From: Pseudovibrio sp. Ad37
Lineage (GTDB): Bacteria; Pseudomonadota; Alphaproteobacteria; Rhizobiales; Stappiaceae
Assembly: GCF_001623075.1 (NCBI RefSeq)
Contig: NZ_LMCF01000013.1
Span: 30,255 to 94,254 of the forward strand
DNA: 64,000 bases
Reading direction: 5' to 3'
Numbering within the stretch: position 1 is the first letter of the stretch; each line of letters starts with the position of its first letter. A model generated the notes under the pieces. It ran no database searches. It saw only the letters and a list, made by a program, of their open reading frames with translations, and had not been told where the DNA came from. A program made the position numbers and the translations under genes. Shown piece by piece: positions 17,148 through 26,415 of this stretch.

Positions 17148-17933
17148 CTACTGCCATTCCCCTTCCGTGGGAATGTGCAAAGTATTGCCGCAATGCTTGC
17201 AGTGAACGGCGTCATTATCGTGACGATTAAGGCCACAATCAGGACAGGCATATTTTACTTTAGACGGACGGAAAATGGTCTGGATCAGCCGCAAAAACAG
17301 CGCCACGCCAAACACCATGATGACGATTGTAATCCCGCGACCCATCGTATCCGTCATGGTGATGTCGCCATAACCAGTCGTCGTCAGCGTTGTGACGGTA
17401 AAGTACAGCGCATCCATGTAGGAGTTGATGTCCGGGTTCAGGTGCGCCTCAATCACATAAACAATCGCACTCACCATAAACACGAAGACCAGCAGGTTCA
17501 TCGCTGAGTTGATGATCTCTTCATGCTCTTTGAACCACGAGAACGTCTCTCGTAAATCCTTCACCACATGGTAGGAGCGCAGCAACCGCAACATGCGGAT
17601 CACGCGCAAGAAGCCAAGGTTCTCGATAAGAGCTTCAGCAAACAAAGACAGGATCACAATAAGATCTGCAATGGCCGTGCTATCGAACGCAGCTTTGAAG
17701 GGCCGAAGCGTAATCGTGAGACGGAACCCGTAATCAATCAGCAGAATGAACCCGATGGCCCAGTCCAGCCGCGGATAGCCTTCCAGCTGGGGAAGCGTTG
17801 CAGAAAGCACGAAGTAGAGGATCGTGACCACATCAAACATCAGCAAGCCGATACGCCAAGAACGTCCAGCAGTGGTCTGCCCGAAATACAGACGTCGCAA
17901 AGCGCCCCTGAAATCGGTTATTGCTTCCTGCAT
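17148..17933 (-). CDS. Voltage-gated-type potassium channel with C-terminal zinc ribbon
   Basis: A 261-residue ion transporter family protein with about six transmembrane helices. The S4-like segment FLRVIRMLRLLRSYHVVKDLR carries spaced arginines near residue 120, and the pore has the K+ selectivity filter TTGYGD at about residues 185-190. After the last helix there is a short tail with two CxxC knuckles, CPDCG and CKHCG, 11 residues apart, which look like a zinc ribbon. This tail replaces the usual RCK or cyclic-nucleotide domain. ATG at 17933 has GAGGGA upstream. It is transcribed alone, divergent from the SDR gene. Confidence 0.88.
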   Translation of the reverse strand: MQEAITDFRGALRRLYFGQTTAGRSWRIGLLMFDVVTILYFVLSATLPQLEGYPRLDWAIGFILLIDYGFRLTITLRPFKAAFDSTAIADLIVILSLFAEALIENLGFLRVIRMLRLLRSYHVVKDLRETFSWFKEHEEIINSAMNLLVFVFMVSAIVYVIEAHLNPDINSYMDALYFTVTTLTTTGYGDITMTDTMGRGITIVIMVFGVALFLRLIQTIFRPSKVKYACPDCGLNRHDNDAVHCKHCGNTLHIPTEGEWQ

Positions 17934-18140
17934 TAAATTAGATCCCTCAATACCGATAGCGCGCCCAGATAAAATCTACTAGCAAATGTGGGCACTTCTG
18001 CAAAGTCACTCAAGCTCGTCACGCATAAACTTTCGTGTGAGCGGCGCTATCTTGACCCCGCAAAAAAACTTACGCTTTCCCTCAGTGAGTTTATCGAAAA
18101 ATTCTGCAACTGATTAAAGGGTTTCTGCTCTACTTCTGGC

Positions 18141-19061
18141 ATGAAGAAAGCCAAGGCCATTCCGGTGCCACCACCTCCCGGGTATTTGGAGGAATGGCGG
18201 GCAACCAACAACACCTGTCTGGTAACGGGCGCGACGGATGGCATCGGCAGAGCGCTTGCGATCCGTCTGGCTGATGCTGGCCAAACCCTCGTCATTGTGG
18301 GGCGTTCTAAGGAGAAAGTGAGCGCCGTCCTCAAGGATGTTGGCGACGCCGGCCCCCATCGCTCCCACCGTGGCTTTGTCGCAGACCTCTCCCTCATCTC
18401 AGAGGTGGATCGTCTCGCCGACGAGATCTCGCAAAAGCTGCCGGACCTCAGCCGTATCGTCCTCTGCGCTGCCGAAACGCCGGGGTTTCGCGGTATCACA
18501 GGAGAGGGGATTGAGGCCGGGTTTGCGGTCATCTACCTCAGCAGGTTTCAGCTGCTGAACAAACTCACACCTCTCCTCAAGCAGCAACATGCGCCAAGGA
18601 TTGTCTCTTTCGCCAGTCCGGCCACGAAGTTCGAACGACCAGACACGAGTGCGCTCAATGATCCTGATTGCACACTCGACAGCTGGGATCGCAGAACAGC
18701 ACACACCAACTGTAATCTGCTCTTCTTGATGGAACTGGCTGAACAGTTGAAGAACACAGACATCTGCATCAACGCGTTAGGTCCCGGCCTTGTGCTGACC
18801 AAACAAATGCAGGGGTACAGCGCCATGAGACGGTTCTGTCTTGGCATGAAAAGCTCGCTGGTTGGCAAGTCCGCCCCCTATGCGGCCTTACCAGCTATGC
18901 ACATGCTGCTCTCTCCGGATTTTGCAGGCAAGACCGGAGGGTTCTATGAATGCGGAACAAAAATCCCGCCGGACAAGCAAATCCTGAGCAAAGAAATCCG
19001 CCAGCAATTCTGGACAGAAACCTCTCAGCTTGTGCACCTGGCACAGGCAAACAAGGGGTAA
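18141..19061 (+). CDS. Atypical short-chain dehydrogenase/reductase, catalytic Tyr/Lys replaced
   Basis: A 306-residue SDR. The cofactor motif TGATDGIGRALA near residue 28 and the Arg-containing loop IVGRSKEKV are intact, and RIVSFAS near 155 keeps the strand with the active-site Ser. Where the YxxxK catalytic pair should stand (before NLLF in helix 5) the sequence is SWDRRTAHTNCNLLF, with Arg and Thr in place of Tyr and Lys by my alignment. The protein may therefore bind NAD(P)H without normal dehydrogenase chemistry. It is upstream of the RND efflux pair on the same strand but 219 bases away. Confidence 0.75.
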   Translation: MKKAKAIPVPPPPGYLEEWRATNNTCLVTGATDGIGRALAIRLADAGQTLVIVGRSKEKVSAVLKDVGDAGPHRSHRGFVADLSLISEVDRLADEISQKLPDLSRIVLCAAETPGFRGITGEGIEAGFAVIYLSRFQLLNKLTPLLKQQHAPRIVSFASPATKFERPDTSALNDPDCTLDSWDRRTAHTNCNLLFLMELAEQLKNTDICINALGPGLVLTKQMQGYSAMRRFCLGMKSSLVGKSAPYAALPAMHMLLSPDFAGKTGGFYECGTKIPPDKQILSKEIRQQFWTETSQLVHLAQANKG

Positions 19062-19280
19062 AAATTTCCAGAAACCGCTTTTTGTGACACCAGTCACGGG
19101 CTTTCCCTCGCGAAAGTGGGAGGACAAATGCACTTCTCAGTCTGACTTGATTTGCACGTTGCCAGGGGACCTTGGCAGCGAAGGATCGAGCTGTGCCCAA
19201 AGCTATCAAGGATTGAGTTACTTCCCTAGGGTAATGTTAGGCAAGTGCTGCCAGCAATTCTCAATGTGTAAGAGTAAAAA

Positions 19281-20435
19281 ATGAACAACAAAATGGAATT
19301 CCCTGCCGGCCGGAATGGAAATCTGCTTTCATCAACGCGCAAAGCCGCCCTCGCATTTCTGGGAGCGTCTCTTGGCACATTTATTATGTCCTCGGCAGTC
19401 TTCGCTCAGGAAACTCCCCCCCCTCCAGGTGTTATTGTTGAGCCTGCACGCGAAGAAGTTATTGAAGAAGAACGTGTTTTCTCTGGTCGTACCGAGGCAA
19501 TCAGTCAGGTCGCGCTCATTGCCCGTGTCGGTGGCTTTCTTGAGCCACTGGAATTCAAAGAAGGCCAGACAGTTCAACAAGGCGACCTGCTCTTTGTGAT
19601 CCAGCAGGAGCCCTATGAGTTCTCAGTAGAGCAATCACAAGCCAATCTGGAAAGTGCTCAGGCAAAGGTCGATTTGGCAAAAGTTGACTTTGACCGCAAG
19701 GAGCAGCTCGTCAACCGGGATACAATTTCAGTTTCCGAACTCGACACAGCCCGCGCGAACCTGAAAGAGGCCAATGCCGCACTGGCTCTGCGTCAGGCAG
19801 ACCTGAAGCTCTCCGAGTTGGATCTGAGCTATACCGAAATCCGCGCTCCACTGGATGGTCAGATCGGAACTGCTGCCTTTAAAGAAGGTGCCTACGTCAA
19901 TGCCAACAGCGGAACTCTGGCAACCATCACGTCATTGAACCCCATTCGCGTGGCGTTCCCGGTTCCACAAGCACTGATCTTGCAATCTCAGCGCGCCAAC
20001 AACTTCGTCACCAATAACATACTCATCCGAATCCGCCTGTCAGATGGCAAGTTCTACCAGCACAACGGAAAGCTGGACTTCCTTGAAGCAGAAGCCAACC
20101 CGGGCACAGACACCGTCACCGCTTATGCAATCTTTGAAAATCCTGATCACTTGCTGTTTGACCACCAGCTGGTTGATGTCGTTGCCAACGCCAAAGATGC
20201 CACCCCAGTTCTGGTTGTCTCTCAATCCGCACTGCTGCTGGATCAGGAAGGCCCGTATGTGCTGAAGGTGAATGACGAAGACGTGGTTGAGCAACAGCGC
20301 ATCGCCGTTGTCGACCAGATCAACGGCCTTGTTATTGTTGGAAGTGGCCTTGAAAAAGGTGATCTGGTGATCACATCCGGCATCCAGAAAGTTCGTCCCG
20401 GAATTAAAGTCAACGCACAGCTGGCAGGTCAATAA
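19281..20435 (+). CDS. RND efflux periplasmic adaptor subunit (membrane fusion protein)
   Basis: A 384-residue MFP of the AcrA/MexA type. N-terminal signal sequence (to about residue 47, ending FAQ), then the biotinyl-lipoyl half GGFLEPLEFKEGQTVQQGDLL, a coiled-coil hairpin rich in Ala/Lys/Glu/Leu (about residues 110-175), the second lipoyl half IRAPLDGQIGTAAFKEG, and C-terminal beta-barrel and membrane-proximal domains. It joins the inner-membrane pump to an outer-membrane channel. The pump gene follows after 3 bases; no TolC-like gene or TetR repressor is in the window. Confidence 0.9.
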   Translation: MNNKMEFPAGRNGNLLSSTRKAALAFLGASLGTFIMSSAVFAQETPPPPGVIVEPAREEVIEEERVFSGRTEAISQVALIARVGGFLEPLEFKEGQTVQQGDLLFVIQQEPYEFSVEQSQANLESAQAKVDLAKVDFDRKEQLVNRDTISVSELDTARANLKEANAALALRQADLKLSELDLSYTEIRAPLDGQIGTAAFKEGAYVNANSGTLATITSLNPIRVAFPVPQALILQSQRANNFVTNNILIRIRLSDGKFYQHNGKLDFLEAEANPGTDTVTAYAIFENPDHLLFDHQLVDVVANAKDATPVLVVSQSALLLDQEGPYVLKVNDEDVVEQQRIAVVDQINGLVIVGSGLEKGDLVITSGIQKVRPGIKVNAQLAGQ

Positions 20436-20438
20436 ACC

Positions 20439-23400
20439 ATGATCTATGACATGTTTATTCGCCGGCCTCGGCTGGCGATGGTGATTTCGATTCTCATAGT
20501 CGTGGTCGGTGCGATCTCGATTTACTCAATTCCGGTATCACAATACCCGACCATTGCTCCCCCAACCGTGCAGGTCAACGCCACTTACATCGGTGCGGAT
20601 GCGCTGACGGTGGAAGAGAGTGTTGGCCAGCTTGTTGAAGGGGCAGTCAACGGCGTAGACGGCATGCGCTATATGAAGTCGTCGTCTTCCAGTGATGGCA
20701 CCTACTCGCTTACAGTCTACTTCGATCTGACAACAGACCCCGATATCAATGCGGTGAACGTTCAGAACCGAATAAGCACCATTGAAAGCAAGCTTCCGCA
20801 GGAAGTCCGGGATCAGGGTGTCAACGTCACCAAAAAGGCCGGTGACCTCCTGCAAGCGATTTCCTTCTATTCGCCAGATGAGACACATGATGGCCTCTTC
20901 ATTTCCAACTACGTCACCATCAACATCGTAGACGAACTGAAGCGTATTCCAGGTGTGGGTGACGCCAGCGTGTTTGGCGCGCAGGATTACTCCATGCGCA
21001 TCTGGCTGGATCCGGTCAAACTCAGAGCCCTCAACCTGACAGCAGAAGACGTAATCTCTGCGGTCCAATCACAAAACAAACAAGCTGCTGTCGGTCGTAT
21101 CGGTGCAGCTCCTCTGGCCGCTGATCAGCAGCTCCAGCTCACCGTCACGGCGAAAGGCCGTTTGAACACGGTTGAAGAGTTCCAGAACATCGTTCTGCGT
21201 GCAAATCCTGATGGGTCTGTTGTTCACCTGAGAAATGTCGCCCGCGTAGAACTCAGCAGCGCCTCCTATGACATATTAGCAGAATACAACCAGCAACCAA
21301 CAGCGATGGTGGGGATTTACCTGTCCCCGGGCGCAAACGCTGTGGCTGTGTCAGAAGCGGTCAACGAGCGTATCGCGTATCTGGCGGAGCGCTTCCCGGA
21401 AGACCTCACATACATCTCCATCTTCGATACCTCACTCTTCGTGAATGAGATGATTTCGAAGGTGATCCACACACTGCTGGAAGCTTTCGTGCTTGTGACC
21501 ATTGTGGTCTACGTCTTCCTTGGCAAATTCCGCGCAACCCTCATTCCGCTGATTGCTGTTCCGGTATCCATCATTGGCGCTGTCGCGGTGGCCTTCATGA
21601 TGGGGTACACGGCCAACACCATCTCACTGCTGGCCTTGGTGCTTGCCATCGGCATTGTAGTGGATGATGCGATCATCGTGGTTGAGAACGTTGAACGCAT
21701 TATGCATGAGCACCCCGATCTCACACCTGCTCAGGCAACGTCAAAAGCAGTTGGAGAAATCGCTGCCCCTGTGCTGGCAACCACGCTGGTGCTGCTCTCT
21801 GTGTTCGTACCTGTGGCCTTCCTGCCAGGCTCATCCGGTGTGCTCTTTAGAGAGTTCGCGGTCTCCATTTCCGCGGCAATGGTGATCTCCACAATCAACG
21901 CGTTGTCACTGTCTCCTGCTCTTTGCGCTATCTTGATGAAATCAGAAGACCTGACAGGCGTCATGGCCAAGGTTTCCAAAAAGATTGATGACGTCGGCCA
22001 TGGTTATGCTGGTCTAATTAAGCGCATCGCAAAAATGTCGCTGCTTTCGCTGCCTGTAGTGGTGGGTTTCGCGCTCTTTGGTTTCCTGGTTGTTTCCAAC
22101 ACCCCAGATGGCTTTGTCCCGGATGAAGACAAAGGCTACGCCATGGTGCTGGTCAATTTGCCTCCGGGTGCGTCTCGCAACCGAACTGAAGCGGTCATGC
22201 GCAAAGCCGACGATATCATCCGCAAAGACCCGGCAGTCAACTCCAACACAATGATCATCGGGCTCGACCTGTTGGCAGGTGGCGGCTCATCACCAAACGC
22301 AGGCGTTTTCTTCGTCAAACTCAAGGATTATGAGGAACGTCCATCACGTGAACTGTCTTCTTTCGCCTTCGTTTATAGAACATACGGAGCTTTGGCAGGC
22401 ATTCCGGAAGCAACCTTCTTCCCGGTCAACCCAGCTGCAATCGATGGTCTCGGCACGGTAGGTGGCTTTGAGTTCATCATGGAGGCACTGGAAGGTCAGG
22501 ATCCAACGGTTCTTGCGCAAATTTCCCGCTCCTTGATTGTAGCAGCCAATGAAGCGCCTGATATCGCTTCCTTCTTCACCACCTTCAATGCAAACACCCC
22601 ACAATTGAATGTGAAGCTGGATCGTGAGCGTGCTCAGGTGCTTGGCCTGAATGTGGCAAGTGTTTACAACGCATTGCAAGCCACGCTGGGCGGTTATTAC
22701 ATCAACGACTTCAACCTCTACGGTCGCACATGGACCGTTCGCCTGCAGGCAGAGCAGAAGTATCGCTCTGGTGTTGAAGACATCGGCTCCATCTTTGTCC
22801 GTTCAGACACAGGTGAGATGGTTGAACTGTCCTCCGTCGTGCAGACTGAGCTGTCGCGTGGGGCAAACACCATCACGCGCTACAACAACTACCGCGCAGT
22901 CGCGTTCAACGGCAATGCAGCCCCGGGTGCAGGCTTGGGTGAAGCTTTGACGGCGATGGATGGGGTAGCGGCCAAAGCACTGCCAAAAGGCTACGCCTAT
23001 GAATGGACGGGGCTGGCACTGGAACAGAAAGAAGCTGCGGGGCAAACTGCACTGGTACTGGGGCTAGCCTTCCTGTTTGCCTATCTGTTCCTTGTGGCGC
23101 TTTATGAAAGTTGGAACACACCCATTCCCGTTCTGCTTTCGGTCGCTCCTGCCTTGGCAGGTGCCTTGTTGAGCCTCTGGATCTTCGGTCTGGCGTTCGA
23201 TCTGTATGCGCAGATTGGTATGGTCATTCTGATTGCGCTGGCGGGTAAAAATGCGATCCTGATGAACGAGTTTTCACTCGAAAAACGCATTGATGGCATG
23301 GGGATCTACGAGTCCGCAATTGAAGGTGCTCGTTTGCGCTTCCGCCCGGTGATGATGACATCACTTGCCTTCTCCGCCGGTCTTGTACCGTTGGTCATCG

Positions 23401-23624
23401 CATCCGGCCCTGGTGCTGGAGCTATGGTTGCGGTGGGTGTGCCGGTGCTGGCAGGCATGCTGTTCTCAGCTACCATTGGTATCTTCCTCATCCCGACCCT
23501 TTACGTCAGCTTCCAATGGATGCGCGAAAAGGCTGGTTGGACCATCGAGGAAGGCCGTGCGGCAAGAGGATCTGGTGGTGAACTGGCCATTGATGCCAAG
23601 GAAGACAAACCATCTGAAAATTGA
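20439..23624 (+). CDS. RND multidrug efflux permease (HAE1/AcrB family)
   Basis: A 1061-residue inner-membrane drug/proton antiporter, the usual length for AcrB homologs. Twelve transmembrane helices with two large periplasmic loops; N-terminus FIRRPRLAMVISILIVVVGA, TM4 proton-relay pair in IGIVVDDAIIVVENVER (D near 408-409), and the TM10 Lys in ALAGKNAILMNEF near 937, all as in AcrB. An intrinsic terminator follows the stop codon at once. With the preceding adaptor it forms a two-gene operon; the outer-membrane factor must come from elsewhere. Substrates cannot be told from sequence. Confidence 0.93.
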   Translation: MIYDMFIRRPRLAMVISILIVVVGAISIYSIPVSQYPTIAPPTVQVNATYIGADALTVEESVGQLVEGAVNGVDGMRYMKSSSSSDGTYSLTVYFDLTTDPDINAVNVQNRISTIESKLPQEVRDQGVNVTKKAGDLLQAISFYSPDETHDGLFISNYVTINIVDELKRIPGVGDASVFGAQDYSMRIWLDPVKLRALNLTAEDVISAVQSQNKQAAVGRIGAAPLAADQQLQLTVTAKGRLNTVEEFQNIVLRANPDGSVVHLRNVARVELSSASYDILAEYNQQPTAMVGIYLSPGANAVAVSEAVNERIAYLAERFPEDLTYISIFDTSLFVNEMISKVIHTLLEAFVLVTIVVYVFLGKFRATLIPLIAVPVSIIGAVAVAFMMGYTANTISLLALVLAIGIVVDDAIIVVENVERIMHEHPDLTPAQATSKAVGEIAAPVLATTLVLLSVFVPVAFLPGSSGVLFREFAVSISAAMVISTINALSLSPALCAILMKSEDLTGVMAKVSKKIDDVGHGYAGLIKRIAKMSLLSLPVVVGFALFGFLVVSNTPDGFVPDEDKGYAMVLVNLPPGASRNRTEAVMRKADDIIRKDPAVNSNTMIIGLDLLAGGGSSPNAGVFFVKLKDYEERPSRELSSFAFVYRTYGALAGIPEATFFPVNPAAIDGLGTVGGFEFIMEALEGQDPTVLAQISRSLIVAANEAPDIASFFTTFNANTPQLNVKLDRERAQVLGLNVASVYNALQATLGGYYINDFNLYGRTWTVRLQAEQKYRSGVEDIGSIFVRSDTGEMVELSSVVQTELSRGANTITRYNNYRAVAFNGNAAPGAGLGEALTAMDGVAAKALPKGYAYEWTGLALEQKEAAGQTALVLGLAFLFAYLFLVALYESWNTPIPVLLSVAPALAGALLSLWIFGLAFDLYAQIGMVILIALAGKNAILMNEFSLEKRIDGMGIYESAIEGARLRFRPVMMTSLAFSAGLVPLVIASGPGAGAMVAVGVPVLAGMLFSATIGIFLIPTLYVSFQWMREKAGWTIEEGRAARGSGGELAIDAKEDKPSEN

Positions 23625-23648
23625 TCTGAAAATGATCCTGATGACAAT

Positions 23649-23675
23649 GAAAAAGGCGCCTCTGGCGCCTTTTTT
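23649..23675. terminator. Intrinsic terminator of the RND operon
   Basis: Stem AAAAGGCGCC at 23651-23660, three-base loop, complementary arm from 23664, then a T-run to 23675. The mirrored T-rich flank lets it also serve the minus-strand gene that ends at 23677. Confidence 0.88.
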
Positions 23676-23676
23676 G

Positions 23677-24927
23677 TTATGCAACACGCAGCAAGGCGAA
23701 CCAGTAAAATGCCGCAAGCCCGGCAATCGCGTGGCTGGTGGAAACCGCCACCCATGACCGGCGATGCTGGAACATCACCCCCCAATAAAAACTCACCATA
23801 AACGTCAGTAAAACCGCCAGTTTGGAATAGGGCAGGTGGATGATAGAAAAGGCAACAGAAGCTGCAAAATTGCCCCAGAACACAGAGGAGAGCTTATGCG
23901 GCCCCAAGGCCGCAGTCACCGGAACCTGCATGCCACACCGAACAATGAACTGCTGAATAGGGCACATCACCAGCGCATAGAAAACCGCAAAGGCAACCTC
24001 AGGCCATCCCATAAACGGTCCTTGTACCTGATGCGTGAGAAAGTAGAAGGAAAACGACTCTTCTGAAGGATGCACAATGTACCGGGTCACTGCCATCACG
24101 AGAATGATCGGAACAGTCATCACCACCCCATAACCGAACTGGCTCGGGAGATGGCTGAATTCAAGCCCGAAGATGCGTGGCGGCAAATAAAGGTTTTTCA
24201 TGATGTAAAACAGAATTGCCGCAAGAATGAAGTTCAGGCTCAAGCTGTAAACCGTCATCGCAATAAAGCCGTAGCCGTAATCATCAAACGTATTTTTGTA
24301 GAGGCTGATGAACAACGCAAATGACGACATGGCGATCATGTTCGCCACCAGCAAAACCGCATAGGCCTGCAAACGTCGTGACCGGATCTTGATCTCTTCC
24401 AGTACTCGGGAACTGCTTTGTTCCAGTTGATGCGCCGCCTGCCGGGCAAAATAGCGAAACAGCATGGAGTTGGTTTCAGTCGAGGTCGGCAGAGTGCCGT
24501 ATCTGTTCCAGCTTAGCGAGGCGACAACCGTATCCCGTTTGGCCCGAACACTTGCGATGTAACTTTGCGGTCCGACATGGGCACGAATATAGGCCAGTTC
24601 TCCCGCCACATCACCCGCTTTCAGGTGACCAAGAACAGTATCTGCCCCGTCCTGATCTTCTTTGATGACTTCCAGATCCCCTTCAAGAATGATGAAAAAC
24701 CGATCTGCGCTTTGCCCTTGCACCAGCAAATCCTCGTGGGCTTTGAGGGAGTAATACTGCGCACAATCCAGCACCTCACGAATAACAGGCTGGGTTGGCA
24801 AACCAAGATCGAGAAGCCGCTGATGCAATTGCGTGCGATGGCGTGGGATATTGCCGTAGCTCACCTCAAGCCGTGATTTGGTTTTTTTAGGAGACTGTTC
24901 CTCATCGCGCTGGGACAGGAAGCGCAT
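23677..24927 (-). CDS. Cyclic-nucleotide-binding domain fused to CPBP-like membrane domain, substituted active site
   Basis: A 416-residue two-part protein. Residues about 40-150 form a cNMP-binding (CAP_ED) beta-roll: LLVQGQSADRFFIILEGDLEVI, then LKAGDVAGELAYI. A linker helix leads to about seven or eight transmembrane helices resembling the CPBP/CAAX-protease (ABI) domain: the first motif EExxxR reads QQFIVR (near residue 322), the second FxxxH is FSIIH, the third HxxxN is HAIAG. Thus both glutamates and the Asn are substituted, so proteolysis is doubtful. The fusion suggests a membrane function controlled by a cyclic nucleotide (inference). It converges on the RND operon. Confidence 0.7.
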   Translation of the reverse strand: MRFLSQRDEEQSPKKTKSRLEVSYGNIPRHRTQLHQRLLDLGLPTQPVIREVLDCAQYYSLKAHEDLLVQGQSADRFFIILEGDLEVIKEDQDGADTVLGHLKAGDVAGELAYIRAHVGPQSYIASVRAKRDTVVASLSWNRYGTLPTSTETNSMLFRYFARQAAHQLEQSSSRVLEEIKIRSRRLQAYAVLLVANMIAMSSFALFISLYKNTFDDYGYGFIAMTVYSLSLNFILAAILFYIMKNLYLPPRIFGLEFSHLPSQFGYGVVMTVPIILVMAVTRYIVHPSEESFSFYFLTHQVQGPFMGWPEVAFAVFYALVMCPIQQFIVRCGMQVPVTAALGPHKLSSVFWGNFAASVAFSIIHLPYSKLAVLLTFMVSFYWGVMFQHRRSWVAVSTSHAIAGLAAFYWFALLRVA

Positions 24928-25219
24928 CTATGGGCCTTCTTTCAGTAACATCCTCGGCTGATCAGCCTTGTCGCGGATTTTACCCTGCCCGTGCCATCCT
25001 GCATGCACTTTGGCAAATCATGGTAATCCTGCACCAATGGGATCTCTCAAATTCCATTCAACTCTATAACGTATTCCCCAAAACTGGCCGCGGTATCTGT
25101 GCAAGAATACGCACCAAGCTCTAAGGGGTTAGGGAGTTCTCTGGAAATGGTGGGAAAGATTTCAGAGTGGCGCTAAACAACAGTGCACGCTTAGATATCG
25201 GAAAGCGCAGGAGGGTTGG

Positions 25220-26215
25220 TTGGTCTTTTCATTGCTGCAATACAAATCCTATCAGTGGATGCCGCGAGACAGAGAGGAAAATCACTGCAAGTTTATCTCC
25301 AGCAGAGGCCTCGCCAAAGCTTGCCAAAGCCGGAACCAGAAGCTGAAGTCCTCAGTCCCTGATCTCGATGATGACTTGCTGGAGCATCACCATGAAGGTG
25401 CTACGCTTTACATCACCACTGATGCCCTGCCGCATTTCGTCCAAACCAAACTGCTGCACATTCGCCAGCCATTCGTCCTGCTCAGCGGTGACAGTGATCT
25501 GCCCGTTGGACCGGATACGACCCTGCCAAACACGCTGTCCTCACTCGATCTGAAGAACCTGCTCTCCCATCCGCTGCTGGTTGCGTGGTATGCGCAGAAC
25601 TTGGCAATCGAGCACGAAAAAGTCTTCAACCTGCCCATCGGTTTGGATTACCACACCATGACAGCCCGCAATTCTCACGCTTGGGGGGACTTCCAGACAC
25701 CGCTTGAGCAGGAAGAGTGCCTGCGAGTCGTAGCTACCGATGCCGCACCGTTGGAGGCTCGAGAAGTCCGAGGCTATTGCAACTGGCACCATGCAGCCCA
25801 TCGTGGAGACAGGGCAGAGGTGATTGATGTGGTTGATGATTCCACCGCCTATTTCGAAAATGAGCACCTTCCTCGCGAACAGTCATGGCGTAAGAACGCG
25901 CAATTCCTCTTCACGATCAGTCCTTTTGGGGACGGAATGGACTGCCACCGCACATGGGAAGCCTTGTTTCTTGGAGCGATTCCCATCGTCAAATCCTCCA
26001 GCCTGAACCCGCTGTTCAAAAACTTGCCAGTCGTGGTTCTGGATGATTGGGTTGAGCTGACCAGTGAACGTCTGCTTGAGGAGAAACAACAAATTCTGGC
26101 AGGAACCTTTGACTTCTCCAGTCTCTACCTGAGTTTCTGGCAAGATCGTTTTCAGGGGCATGAACCTGTACGCCAAGCTCCACTGAGCTATCAGCAATTC
26201 CTGGATACCCTGTGA
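25220..26215 (+). CDS. Exostosin-like glycosyltransferase family protein
   Basis: A 331-residue protein. The C-terminal half has the pattern ISPFGDGMDCHRTWEALFL, LGAIPIVKSSSLNPLF and LPVVVLDDW (about residues 230-285), found in exostosin-related and uncharacterised glycosyltransferases that take a nucleotide sugar at such a site. No signal peptide. I start it at TTG 25220 because AGGAGGG ends five bases upstream; the next in-frame ATG at 25259 has no ribosome site. It stands alone, without other polysaccharide genes nearby. Assignment to a donor or acceptor is not possible from the sequence. Confidence 0.65.
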   Translation: MVFSLLQYKSYQWMPRDREENHCKFISSRGLAKACQSRNQKLKSSVPDLDDDLLEHHHEGATLYITTDALPHFVQTKLLHIRQPFVLLSGDSDLPVGPDTTLPNTLSSLDLKNLLSHPLLVAWYAQNLAIEHEKVFNLPIGLDYHTMTARNSHAWGDFQTPLEQEECLRVVATDAAPLEAREVRGYCNWHHAAHRGDRAEVIDVVDDSTAYFENEHLPREQSWRKNAQFLFTISPFGDGMDCHRTWEALFLGAIPIVKSSSLNPLFKNLPVVVLDDWVELTSERLLEEKQQILAGTFDFSSLYLSFWQDRFQGHEPVRQAPLSYQQFLDTL

Positions 26216-26241
26216 GAAAAGATGCGCCCAAAAAGAAAAAG

Positions 26242-26264
26242 ACCAGAGGAACGAATCCTCTGGT
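26242..26264 (-). terminator. Second hairpin downstream of the liv operon
   Basis: Nine-bp perfect stem (26242-26250 and 26256-26264, loop 5). On the minus strand it is followed by a T-rich tract (complement of 26225-26240), so it may be a back-up terminator for the liv operon. Confidence 0.5.
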
Positions 26265-26343
26265 TCAGGTAAAGGGACAATAGCCCTTGGGGGAACTTGA
26301 TCGGGATCTCCAAGCATGCTGAAAAATGCCCGGAAACACCCTG

Positions 26344-26387
26344 CAAAATAAAGCAAGTTGCAGACTCAGAAATAACGCAACCTGCTT
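26344..26387 (-). terminator. Terminator downstream of livF
   Basis: Arms 26351-26361 and 26377-26387 pair with one mismatch; the minus strand continues into a T-rich stretch. It lies about 30 bases beyond the livF stop. Confidence 0.55.
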
Positions 26388-26415
26388 TTGCGGAGCTGAC
26401 GCTCCAACAAAATCG

